Shown here: positions 25,793 through 34,562 of the stretch, piece by piece
Layout of the letters: the number at the start of each line of letters is the position of its first letter
Position numbering within the stretch: position 1 is the first letter of the stretch
Assembly: GCF_013283665.1 (NCBI RefSeq)
Contig: NZ_JABEKU010000001.1
Span: 2,531,494-2,595,493 of the forward strand
From: Ensifer sesbaniae
GTDB lineage: Bacteria > Pseudomonadota > Alphaproteobacteria > Rhizobiales > Rhizobiaceae
Direction of reading: 5' to 3'
DNA: 64,000 nt
Position numbers and translations under genes: made by a program
The notes under the pieces: generated by a model
What the model was told of the DNA's origin: nothing
The model's database searches: none
What the model saw: the letters and a program-made list of their open reading frames with translations, nothing else

Positions 25793-26223
25793 GGCATTTC
25801 CTCCTTCCAGCTAAACCTATGAGAGCACAGATTCAGGCAAATTGTAAGGCGGACCCCGAATCTATACTTCGACAGACCCGGAAATATTCAGGGATATTCC
25901 TGCATTGCAGCATATTTCCTTTGGCAATGCACAATAAATGAACCGCCGTCCGCACAGGCACAACCTTCTGGCGACATCTCGGCCCGGCCTCGCTCGCGCA
26001 TCATGGCGCCCTGACTTTCCTGCCGTCCCTGGTCCCGACGCACGCAGGGCCGCACCGGCGGGATCGATCGGCGCTTCATGCCTGTCACCTTCCTTCTGTG
26101 CCGGGGCCGAGCCTGCTTCCCACGGCAACACCAATTGACGCCGCTACCGGGAGGTGTAGATATTAGCAATACAGAATAAATGAAGCCCACCTCGATGAGG
26201 GGCCGATTTCCAAGGGGGTGCAC
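25793..26223. other. Intergenic stretch upstream of the second sulfatase
   Basis: I see no convincing gene. Two similar short stretches, ACAATAAATGAAC near 25930 and AGAATAAATGAAG near 26173, may be a duplicated promoter segment. The sulfatase start at 26224 has an AAGGGGG ribosome site. Confidence 0.4.
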
Positions 26224-27756
26224 ATGCCTTCGTCCCATGCCGGGCAAGCCGATCCTGCGGCTGCCTGCAAGCCCGCCTCGGCGACCAATGCCGACAGGAC
26301 CGACAAGGGCTTGACGCGGCGCGAGGCGTTGCTGAGCGGCGCGGCGATCGCCGTGGCCACGGGACTGCCGGCGAGTCTTGCCGCCCTCTCCGCCCCTGGC
26401 CAGGCCTTCGCCAATGGCACGACGCCGCCGCATATCGTCTACATCATCGCCGACGATCTCGGCTGGGCCGACGTCGGCTTCCACGGTTCCGACATCAAGA
26501 CGCCCAACCTCGACAGGCTGGCCGAGACCGGCGCCCGGTTCGAGGAGTTCTACACCCAGCCCATGTGCACGCCGTCGCGCGCCGCCTTCATGACCGGCCG
26601 CTATCCCCTGCGCTACGGCTTGCAGACCGGCGTCATTCCCGCCGCCGGCTCCTATGGACTTGCGCTCGATGAGTATCTGCTGCCGCAGGCATTGAAGGAT
26701 ACCGGCTACAAGACCGCTCTCGTCGGCAAATGGCATCTCGGCCATGCCAAGACGGAATACTGGCCGAGACAGCGCGGCTTCGACAGCTTCTACGGCGCGC
26801 TGGTCGGGGAGATCGACCATTTCAAGCATTCCTCGCATGGCGTGAAGGACTGGTACCGGGACAACACGCCGCTCGAGGAAACCGGCTTCGACAACAGCCT
26901 CATCGGCGACGAGGCGGTGCGGGTCGTCGAACGGCACGATCCCGCTGCTCCCCTGTTCCTCTACCTCGCATTCACCGCCCCGCACACGCCATTCCAGGCG
27001 CCGGAGGATTATCTCGACCGTTACAAGCACATCGCCGACGAGAACCGTAGGGCCTACGCGGCGATGATCTCCGTGCTCGACGATGGTGTCGGCAAGGTGG
27101 TCGCGGCGCTGGTGAAACGCGGCATGCGCGACAACACGCTGATCGTCTTCCACAGCGACAATGGCGGCGTGAAGAGTTCGCTCTTTGCCGGGGATTCCAA
27201 GATCAGCGGCGGTTTGCCGGCCAGCAACGGCCCCTATCGTGACGGCAAGGGCTCGCTCTACGAGGGCGGCACACGGGTCGCGGCCCTTGCCAATTGGCCG
27301 GAGCGGATCAAGCCGGGCACGGTCCAGGGCATGGTCCATGTCGTCGACATGTACCCGACGCTCGCGGCAATCGCCGGCGCGCCGCTTGGCAAGGCCAAGC
27401 CGCTCGACGGCATCAACCTCTGGCCCGCCTTGAGGGAAGGAAAGCCGTCGCCGCGCCGGGACATGGTCTACAATGTCGACCCACTGGCAGGTGCCGTGCG
27501 CAAGGACAATTGGAAACTCGTCTGGAAGGCATCTCTGCCGCCGAAACTGGAACTCTTCGACCTTTCCGCCGATCCGTCCGAAACGAACGATCTTGCCGCT
27601 GGTAACGCAGACAAGACACGCGATCTGCAGGACTGGATCAGCCGGCTTGCCGGCGAAATGGCACCGCCTCTCCTCATCCTGGACGCGGTGCGGCTGACCT
27701 TCCAGGCACCGCCGGTGGCCGCCGATCCCTCGACGCTCTTCAGCCTCGGTGACTGA
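26224..27756 (+). CDS. Tat-exported arylsulfatase, canonical CxPSR type
   Basis: This 510-residue type I sulfatase has a Tat signal TRREALLSGAAIAVATGLPA. The metal site is IIADDLGWADVG, and the FGE recognition motif CTPSRAAFMTGR has C115 as the future formylglycine. GKWHLGH, the Lys before PHTPF and HSDNGG all follow family order. It is only distantly like the other sulfatase at 19407. Substrate is unknown. A maturation enzyme must be encoded elsewhere. A GTG two codons upstream is an alternative start. Confidence 0.92.
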   Translation: MPSSHAGQADPAAACKPASATNADRTDKGLTRREALLSGAAIAVATGLPASLAALSAPGQAFANGTTPPHIVYIIADDLGWADVGFHGSDIKTPNLDRLAETGARFEEFYTQPMCTPSRAAFMTGRYPLRYGLQTGVIPAAGSYGLALDEYLLPQALKDTGYKTALVGKWHLGHAKTEYWPRQRGFDSFYGALVGEIDHFKHSSHGVKDWYRDNTPLEETGFDNSLIGDEAVRVVERHDPAAPLFLYLAFTAPHTPFQAPEDYLDRYKHIADENRRAYAAMISVLDDGVGKVVAALVKRGMRDNTLIVFHSDNGGVKSSLFAGDSKISGGLPASNGPYRDGKGSLYEGGTRVAALANWPERIKPGTVQGMVHVVDMYPTLAAIAGAPLGKAKPLDGINLWPALREGKPSPRRDMVYNVDPLAGAVRKDNWKLVWKASLPPKLELFDLSADPSETNDLAAGNADKTRDLQDWISRLAGEMAPPLLILDAVRLTFQAPPVAADPSTLFSLGD

Positions 27757-27769
27757 CCTGCGGCCACTG

Positions 27770-27867
27770 CAGGTTTCCCTTGATCGTAGCCGGTCAATGG
27801 CCAAAAACATGCAGCAACTCAATGCGCTGGAGCCGACCTTTGCGCCGTCTGATACGACGCACGGCGC
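27770..27867. repeat. Rhizobial dispersed repeat, copy C, with stem-loop
   Basis: The block includes ACATGCAGCAACTCAATGCG and GAGCCGACCTTTGCGCC, and ends in the hairpin GCGCCGT (27842-27848) / ACGGCGC (27861-27867). It resembles copy A at 10010 but has diverged. It sits between the sulfatase stop and a small minus-strand gene. Confidence 0.5.
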
Positions 27868-27946
27868 CGTGGTGCGCGCCCTGTCCACGGGCTTCTGTAG
27901 GCCGTGCACCCGGGCGAGATCGCAAGGAAATGCTGGTCGCCAATGC

Positions 27947-28162
27947 CTACCAGTTGCCGGGGTCTGCCGTGTGATCGATGCTGGCGAATTCGTCCGCCTT
28001 TTCCCGGTCGAGCATCAGGCTCACCGCGTTCTTTGCTTCATCGATGACGGAATAGGACAGCGGCGCCGGCTCGCGGGTGAGACACTGATACATCAGCAAG
28101 GCCGCCTCCTCGGCGCTATCGGCCTCGAATTCCCTGACGACGCTGACAGCGAACTTGTGCAT
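27947..28162 (-). CDS. Small hypothetical protein, 71 residues
   Basis: This is a short acidic soluble protein: MHKFAVSVVREFEADSAEEA, then ALLMYQCLTREPAPLSYSVI. The length and pattern resemble small rhizobial proteins annotated only as hypothetical. The ribosome site is AAGGAACAGG. It lies 90 bp upstream of the MBL-rhodanese gene on the same strand. No function is assigned. Confidence 0.55.
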   Translation of the reverse strand: MHKFAVSVVREFEADSAEEAALLMYQCLTREPAPLSYSVIDEAKNAVSLMLDREKADEFASIDHTADPGNW

Positions 28163-28251
28163 GGCCCCAAACCTGTTCCTTGCGCGTTTCGATCACCGCA
28201 ACGCTTCGGGATGGAGATGGTGCGCGCGGGGCCGACGTCAATGCGTCGGCA

Positions 28252-29301
28252 TCAATGCGTCACCGGCCCATCCGCCTTCTTCCAGGCGGCAATGCCGCCC
28301 TCGATATGGCAGGCGGTGGTGAGGCCGGCCGCCTGGGCAGCCTCAACGGCCATGGCGGAGCGCTCGCCGAAGGCGCAGTAGAAGACGATGCGCTTGCCGG
28401 TCGCCGCCGCCAGTTCGTGCAGCACGCCGCCGGCGGCGATGTTCTGCTCGAGGTCCGGATAGGGCGCGTGCAGCGAGCCGGGAATGACCCCGTGCTTTTC
28501 CCGCTCGGCCTTTTCGCGCAGGTCGACGAGCGCAACCTTCGCCCGGCCGCAAAGCGCCAGCGCTTCCTTTGCCGAAAGCGCCCAGCCCCGCCGCGCGATC
28601 TCGTCCTGGTGCAGGCCGATATGGACGTTGGCCGGCACCGCCACGTCCATCATCTTCGGATTCGGCAGCTTGAGATTGTTCATCAGCTCGACATATTCGT
28701 CGACGGATCTCACCCGAAGCCGCGGGTTGAAGCGCTTCTCCTCGCCGATGGTCGAGACCGTATCGCCCTTGTAGTCGTGCGCCGGGTAGACGAACGTCTC
28801 GTCGGGCAGCTTCAGCAGCTTGTTGAAGAGCGAGTCATATTGCTGCCGCGGGTCGCCGTTCTGGAAATCCGTGCGGCCGGTGCCGCGGATCAGCAGCGTG
28901 TCGCCGGTAAAGACCCGCCGGCCCATGTCGCCGCCCATCAGGAAGGAATAGGAGTCGTCGGTATGGCCGGGCGTATAGAGCACGTCGAGGCTCAATCCCT
29001 CGATCGACACCCGGTCGCCCTCCGTCACCCGCATGGAAACGACGTCGGCCGCGGTCTGTTCACCCATGACGGTGATGCAGTGCGTCTGGTCGCGCAGTGC
29101 CCCGAGACCGGTGATGTGATCGGCATGGAGATGGGTGTCGACCGCCTTGACCAGCTTGAGGTCGAGCTCGCGGACGAGCTGCAGGTAGCGCTCGACCTTT
29201 TCCAGGACCGGGTCGATGATCAGCGCCTCGCCGCCCTGGCGGCTGGCGATCAGGTAGGTATAGGTGCCGGATACGCTGTCGAACAACTGGCGGAAGATCA
29301 T
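28252..29301 (-). CDS. Persulfide dioxygenase-like MBL protein fused to rhodanese
   Basis: This 349-residue fusion has an ETHE1/Blh-like metallo-beta-lactamase domain at residues 1-240 with HLHADH (H57, H59, D61, H62), H113 (YTPGHTDD), D134 (FTGDTLL) and H175 (YPAHDY). The C-terminal rhodanese domain (about 245-349) has its catalytic Cys309 in FYCAFGERS. Such fusions oxidise glutathione persulfide to sulfite and handle sulfane sulfur, as in CstB-type enzymes. The rhodanese loop CAFGERS departs from the usual six-residue CRxGxR. The neighbour 422 bp downstream is a peroxiredoxin. Confidence 0.9.
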   Translation of the reverse strand: MIFRQLFDSVSGTYTYLIASRQGGEALIIDPVLEKVERYLQLVRELDLKLVKAVDTHLHADHITGLGALRDQTHCITVMGEQTAADVVSMRVTEGDRVSIEGLSLDVLYTPGHTDDSYSFLMGGDMGRRVFTGDTLLIRGTGRTDFQNGDPRQQYDSLFNKLLKLPDETFVYPAHDYKGDTVSTIGEEKRFNPRLRVRSVDEYVELMNNLKLPNPKMMDVAVPANVHIGLHQDEIARRGWALSAKEALALCGRAKVALVDLREKAEREKHGVIPGSLHAPYPDLEQNIAAGGVLHELAAATGKRIVFYCAFGERSAMAVEAAQAAGLTTACHIEGGIAAWKKADGPVTH

Positions 29302-29347
29302 CGGCGACTCCCTTGCATCGAGGCGTCATGCAACAAATGGCGGCCCG

Positions 29348-29425
29348 CCCCTCATCCGCGCGGTGAGGTATTGCCCCTCATCCGCGCGGTGAGGTATTGC
29401 CCCTCATCCGCGCGGTGAGGTATTG
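29348..29425. repeat. Tandem repeat, three perfect 26-bp units
   Basis: CCCCTCATCCGCGCGGTGAG plus GTATTG is repeated three times without change at 29348-29373, 29374-29399 and 29400-29425. A fourth unit begins CCCCTCATCCGC and then runs into the inverted-repeat element at 29426. There are no spacers, so it is not a CRISPR. Confidence 0.85.
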
Positions 29426-29644
29426 CCCCTCATCCGCCTGCCGGCACCTTCTCCCCGCAGGCGGGGCGAAGGGACGGTGCCGCACGCTCGAGTTTTTCTG
29501 TCTCTCCGTTTGCGAAGAGAAAGGATGCACCAGGCTTGCACCGCGGCCGCCAACCAGAACCCCAAGGCATTGAGGAGGGCGAGCGGTGCAGCATGTCCCT
29601 TCTCCCCGCTGGCGGGGAGAAGGTGCCGGCAGGCGGATGAGGGG
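29426..29644. mobile_element. MITE-like element with 50-bp inverted ends
   Basis: The ends at 29426-29475 and 29595-29644 are inverted copies identical at 47 of 50 positions (CCCCTCATCCGCCTGCCGGC inward). About 119 bp lie between, with no supported gene. I know related CCTGCCGGCACCTTCTCCCC repeats from rhizobial intergenic DNA. This is a non-coding repeat, possibly mobilised in trans. Target duplications could not be defined. Confidence 0.6.
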
Positions 29645-29723
29645 CTCGTCACCGTGCAAATGTGGAGCGCCTCACCGTGCGATGAGGGGGCATTCCCCCT
29701 CACCCCCTTGCCGTTGTTGCGCC

Positions 29724-30386
<663 letters not shown>

Positions 30387-30843
30387 GATACCCTCCAATG
30401 TGTGTGAGCGCTGCGCCCGCCCGGGCGCGATGGAAGCACTCTATTTTCTTGACAGCGCCGAGCCCGGCAAGGCGCCAGAAGGCCGCTGTAATCCTTCCGT
30501 TTTCTTCCATTGTTTACACTCCGGCGACGACCGCCCGGAGGAGAAATTCCTTTAGAAAATCATATCATTACAGCAGCCCTGGTTTGCACGGGGAAGCACG
30601 GCGCCTAAGCGCGATGCCCAGTGTGCCACTTTTGCCGCTTAAGGCAACCGGAAAGACGGGCGTCGCAAGCGGCCTTGTCGAACAAGCAGAAGGCATCGCC
30701 GCAGCAACGGCGGGCCGCGCTCGACATTGCCATCCGGGCTTCGAGCCAGTCATGCGATTCCCCTTTTTCAAAGCCGCCTGTTCGGGATCGGCGAGCGTCC
30801 GAGTTTTCTAGATTCGCCCGGCTTTCTAGCTTCGCCCGGTTTT
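30387..30843. other. Intergenic stretch with an ambiguous small reading frame
   Basis: On the minus strand an ATG at 30771 with AAGGGG six bases upstream opens a 67-codon frame (MTGSKPGWQCRARP). The neighbouring frame, without a clear start, reads more protein-like (ESHDWLEARMAMSSAARRCC, then GDAFCLFDKAACDA). I cannot decide whether a small gene, possibly frameshifted, lies here. Confidence 0.3.
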
Positions 30844-30847
30844 CTAG
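30805..30847. repeat. 18-bp tandem repeat at the 3' end of the dehydratase gene
   Basis: TTTCTAGATTCGCCCGGC (30805-30822) and TTTCTAGCTTCGCCCGGT (30823-30840) are followed by a partial TTTCTAG. The TAG stop of the threonine dehydratase gene lies in the last unit, so duplications have occurred at the gene end. Confidence 0.75.
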
Positions 30848-31839
30848 TCTCGAATGTCGCTGAACAGTGCGCAGAAGGTGGCGAGACCGACATTGCCGCC
30901 GCTGATGACGACGCCGACCCTTTGCCCGGCCGAGGGAAGCACGCCCTGCAGCACGGCCGCAGCCGCCAGGCACCCGGTCGGTTCGACGATGATCTTCATG
31001 CGTTCGGCAAAGAAACGCATGGTCTCGACGAGCTGGGCGTCGCTCACCGTGGCGATCTCGCGGACCTCGCGCCTGAGGATCGGGAAATTGTGCTCGCCGA
31101 CATGGTTGGTCAGCGCCCCGTCGGCGATCGATTTCGGCACCGGGATACGAACGATCTCGCCCTTCCTGAGCGACTGCTGGCCGTCATTGCCGGCCTCCGG
31201 CTCGACACCGATGACGACCGCGCCGGGCGAACGTTCCCGGGCGCTGAGCGCCGAGCCCGCCAGCAGGCCACCGCCGCCGAGCGGCGTCACGATCAAGTCG
31301 AGTTCGCCGACCTCCTCGATCAGTTCCAGGACCGCCGTGCCCTGCCCGGCGATGACGTCGGGATGGTCGAAGGGCGGGATGAGGACGGCGCCGCGCTCGG
31401 CCGCCAGCTTCGCGCTGATCGCCGATCGGTCCTCGGTATAGCGGTCGTAGAACACGACATCGGCGCCATAGCCGCGGGTCGCTGCCACCTTCATTTCGGG
31501 CGCGTCCTTCGGCATCACGATCGTCGCGGCCACACCCTGCAGCCGTGCGGCATAGGCGATCGCCTGCGCATGGTTGCCGGAGGAGAAGGCGACGACGCCC
31601 CGCTTCTGGCCGCTTTCCTGCAAGGCAGCGATCGCATTATAGGCGCCGCGGAATTTGAAGGCGCCGACGCGCTGGAAATTCTCCGCCTTGAAGAAAAGCC
31701 GCGCCCCGGTCGCGGCATCGGCCGTGCGCGAGGTCAGCACCGGCGTCCGATGCGCCACGCCGGCGATGCGGCTGCGCGCTCTCTGAACGTCCTCGAAGGT
31801 CGGAATGCGTAACGTTTCGCCTGCTGCTGAAGTCGCCAT
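30844..31839 (-). CDS. Threonine/serine dehydratase-like PLP enzyme
   Basis: This 331-residue fold type II PLP enzyme has Schiff-base Lys62 in AFKFRGAYNAI, SSGNHAQAIAYAA, and the glycine loop LGGGGLLAG that binds the phosphate. It lacks the ACT domain of biosynthetic IlvA, so it is of the catabolic or serine-racemase/hydroxyaspartate ammonia-lyase type (SDR/THA). Product would be a 2-oxo acid plus ammonia. The ATG at 31839 has GGAGGG upstream, so I prefer it to a start 24 codons earlier. Confidence 0.88.
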   Translation of the reverse strand: MATSAAGETLRIPTFEDVQRARSRIAGVAHRTPVLTSRTADAATGARLFFKAENFQRVGAFKFRGAYNAIAALQESGQKRGVVAFSSGNHAQAIAYAARLQGVAATIVMPKDAPEMKVAATRGYGADVVFYDRYTEDRSAISAKLAAERGAVLIPPFDHPDVIAGQGTAVLELIEEVGELDLIVTPLGGGGLLAGSALSARERSPGAVVIGVEPEAGNDGQQSLRKGEIVRIPVPKSIADGALTNHVGEHNFPILRREVREIATVSDAQLVETMRFFAERMKIIVEPTGCLAAAAVLQGVLPSAGQRVGVVISGGNVGLATFCALFSDIRD

Positions 31840-32094
31840 GTAGCCCTCCGGTGCTCGCCCTGCGGTTTTGGCGCCATCGTAAACGACCGGCGCCGATCCG
31901 ACAGCTTCCACTGAAATTTGAAGGTAGCATCGTCACCGGCCTTCATGGAATGTGCAAACTGGAGTTGTTGCGACTCGAAAGATCGCCTTCTCTGTGGGAC
32001 ACCGGGGACGCCGCGCCGGCCGAAATCGGCCTGGCGCAAATGACCATGCCTCGTATTGGCGGGGTAGACGCAAGCTTGGGGGAGCAAGCGTAGG

Positions 32095-33921
32095 ATGGAT
32101 GTTCATTGCCGACGAGCACTGTCGCTTACGGCCTATGTCGGGCTGCTCACCGGCCTCTGCGGCCTGGCGATGCCAGCCAAGGCACTGGCGGCCAATTGCA
32201 GTTCCCGCGGTGGCCTCGCCTATCTCGGCAACACGAAGGGGGGCACCGGCTCCGTCTGGATTTCGGGAACGAGTGCCGGCTCTTTCGGCCTCGAGGCGGC
32301 ACAGGGCAATCAGACCGTCGACACCTGGAACAAGAGCAGACGCGGCCTCCATCTCTCGCTTTCGCCGGTTGTTTCAAGCGGCAATGGTGGAACCCACAAG
32401 CTCTATGACCTGTCGAGCGGAAAGCCCTGTCTGCTCGACACGCAGAACCAGATGCGCAGCGGTATTCTTCCGAACATCGACTGGCCGGACGGCCGACCGG
32501 ATGTCGGCCCCCAACCGGTCTTCCCAGGTTTCGACTGGCCCGACGGCCGGCCGGACGTCGGCCCGCAACCGGTCTTCCCGGATTTCAACCTGCCCGACGG
32601 CCGACCGGATGTCGGACCCCAGCCGGTCTTTCCGGATTTCAACCTCCCCGATGGTCGCCCGGATGTCGGACCGCAGCCGGTCTTCCCGGATTTCAACCTC
32701 CCCGATGGCCGCCCGGATGTCGGACCCCAGCCGGTCTTCCCGGATTTCAACCTCCCCGATGGCCGCCCGGATGTCGGACCCCAGCCGGTCTTTCCGGATT
32801 TCAACCTCCCCGATGGTCGCCCGGATGTCGGACCGCAGCCGGTCTTCCCGAATTTCGACCGACCCGATGGCCGACCGGATGTCGGACCTCAGCCGGTCTT
32901 TCCGGGGTTCAAGCCGCGCACGCCGACCGCGGTCAGGGGCGGGCGCGTGGTCGCCGCCAGGACGCCGGACACCTGCATCGATCCGCGGTCGATCGATTCC
33001 AAGCAGCAGCAGCGCGACCTGCCGATCTGCCGGGATCTCGCCGCCGAGGAGGCCGCGGCCCAAAGCGCCGACCGATCCAACCAGGTGCCGTTGACGCCCG
33101 GCCGCGATCTCCCGCAACCCTCCCTTTGGAACTTCTGGTCGGATATCCAGTTCGCCGACATCTCCGACGAACGTTACGAGCGCGACAGCGATACGCTCGC
33201 CCGCTCGTTGACGATGGGCCTCGATCGCCGGATCACCAGCGATCTTGTCGTCGGCATGACCGTTTCCCTCGAGGACAGTTCGACCGATGCGTTCGATGGC
33301 ACTTTGGGCATCGATACCGACGGTTTCAGCTTCGGCCCCTATGCGGCCTATCGCCTGTCGAAACACTGGGCGATCGACGGATCGCTGACCTATGGGCGCT
33401 ACAACAATGATATCGACCTCAGCGTGCTGAGCGGCCAACAGGATTCGGAACGCCTTGCCGGCGAAATCTCGCTGCACGGCCAATACAAGGTCGATGCCTA
33501 TCTCATCCGCCCCAAGGTGTCCGTCAGCTGGTCCCATATCGACAGCGACGCCTACGATCTCTCGGGCAGCATCCTCAACACACCGGTCAGCGTTTCCCTG
33601 CCCGGCGACAGCTTCAACTACGGCATCCTCGATCTCTCGACCGAGGTCAGCCGTACCTTCCGCCTGCCGGACGGGCAGCCGTTTCTGGTCTTCACCGAGC
33701 TCGGCGCCGAATACCAGTTCGAGCGGCCCAACGACGGCAAGATCCTGACCGGCGACCTCACGGAAGTAACGCCCTCGCCATGGTCGTTCTCACTGCGCTC
33801 GGGCTTCAGAATGCTGGTGAACGACAACCTTCAGATCGAAGCGACGGGCGGTTACCTGAGCTTCGGCCAAAATGATCTCGATGTCTGGGAAGGCAAACTG
33901 CATGTTTCCTGGAGTTTCTAG
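32095..33921 (+). CDS. Autotransporter-like outer membrane protein with 18-residue repeats
   Basis: This 608-residue protein has a signal peptide up to about residue 33 (AMPAKALAAN). A small N-terminal domain follows, then eight perfect-length 18-residue repeats (DWPDGRPDVGPQPVFPGF type, residues 129-272) and a linker. The C-terminal beta-barrel domain (about 345-608) ends SWSF, the usual outer membrane terminal Phe. The repeats are Pro-Gly-Asp-rich, with no cysteine. A surface display or adhesin-like role is inferred from the architecture. The gene stands alone, with a GGGGGAGC-type ribosome site. Confidence 0.82.
   Translation: MDVHCRRALSLTAYVGLLTGLCGLAMPAKALAANCSSRGGLAYLGNTKGGTGSVWISGTSAGSFGLEAAQGNQTVDTWNKSRRGLHLSLSPVVSSGNGGTHKLYDLSSGKPCLLDTQNQMRSGILPNIDWPDGRPDVGPQPVFPGFDWPDGRPDVGPQPVFPDFNLPDGRPDVGPQPVFPDFNLPDGRPDVGPQPVFPDFNLPDGRPDVGPQPVFPDFNLPDGRPDVGPQPVFPDFNLPDGRPDVGPQPVFPNFDRPDGRPDVGPQPVFPGFKPRTPTAVRGGRVVAARTPDTCIDPRSIDSKQQQRDLPICRDLAAEEAAAQSADRSNQVPLTPGRDLPQPSLWNFWSDIQFADISDERYERDSDTLARSLTMGLDRRITSDLVVGMTVSLEDSSTDAFDGTLGIDTDGFSFGPYAAYRLSKHWAIDGSLTYGRYNNDIDLSVLSGQQDSERLAGEISLHGQYKVDAYLIRPKVSVSWSHIDSDAYDLSGSILNTPVSVSLPGDSFNYGILDLSTEVSRTFRLPDGQPFLVFTELGAEYQFERPNDGKILTGDLTEVTPSPWSFSLRSGFRMLVNDNLQIEATGGYLSFGQNDLDVWEGKLHVSWSF
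32479..32910 (+). repeat. Coding minisatellite, eight 54-bp units
   Basis: Eight in-frame units of 54 bp encode x-x-PDGRPDVGPQPVFPxF. Units 3-6 are nearly identical in DNA (NLPDGRPDVGPQPVFPDF), while units 1, 2, 7 and 8 vary at the first two and the seventeenth residues. The array can expand or contract by slippage without breaking the frame. Confidence 0.92.
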
Positions 33922-34364
33922 TGTCCTGATTCAGAAGTTTCTGCCGATTTGTTTTGCACATCGGCGATTTGCGAAAGTTGGCGGCTCATAAATATTGCTC
34001 CGATCTCCGAAAGGCCGATGTGGCTTCAGCGCCTATGAAGGTTTAAGCGGCCCGACAGGCCAAGATCAACACCTTGATACCGCGAACAGATCTCAACGTA
34101 CCGCGGTTTTCAATGCCTCCTCCCCAAAGGTTGGCAAGAAAGCCATTGGCGAAGCCGCTAGGCACGACTTATTGAACGCGAGTTTCGAGCCGGATTTCCC
34201 ATGGCTCACCTGCCCGAGCTCCAGGCCGGGCGAAACGAGCTCCGTCGCGTCAACGGACAAAGCTGCTACCTGCCGTTCACCGGAAGGCGCATCGTGAACA
34301 CCGGCGAAACGGGCATAGCTGTCACCGCTGCGAATTTCATTCTGGCTGAGGCCCTCCTGGCAGC
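33922..34364. other. Intergenic stretch, no supported gene
   Basis: This lies between the outer membrane protein gene and the repA remnant. A minus-strand open frame (34093-34368) overlaps the end of that remnant by four bases but has no recognisable family. It may be decayed plasmid DNA. Confidence 0.35.
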
Positions 34365-34562
34365 TCATTCTTTCGCCCGTGCCTTCCAGAAAAGCCTTTC
34401 CAGTTCGGCATTGGCCGCATTGATCGATTCAATGGCGCGGTCATAGGTCTTTGGTGCGGATAAGCGCGCCCGCTGCACCTCATAGAGGTTTTTCTTCCAG
34501 GTGAGCGCAACCGCAACCGCGGTCGACTTGATGACCGAGTTCAGCAGGAGATCTTCGCCGTC
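34365..34562 (-). pseudogene. RepA C-terminal remnant
   Basis: The last 66 codons read EDLLLNSVIKSTAVAVALTW, KKNLYEVQRARLS, APKTYDRAIESINAANAEL. They align with the C terminus of the intact RepA in this window (MLKSTAVSDAGITKQTLYEV, YERAMESLNAVNAEIAEL). The region upstream does not match RepA, so the ATPase part is lost. It is the scar of a second repABC module, not a duplicate of the intact one, because the sequences differ at many positions. Confidence 0.8.

Noticed and set aside
25888..27909. 673-codon minus-strand open frame
   Set aside because: It is antisense to the CTPSR sulfatase.
29348..29425. CRISPR-like array
   Set aside because: The units are contiguous with no spacers and no cas genes are present.
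32479..32910. CRISPR-like array
   Set aside because: The 54-bp units are in-frame coding repeats without spacers.
32374..33537. 387-codon minus-strand frame with repeats
   Set aside because: Its repeats mirror those of the outer membrane protein gene on the other strand; codon use and signal peptide favour the plus strand.
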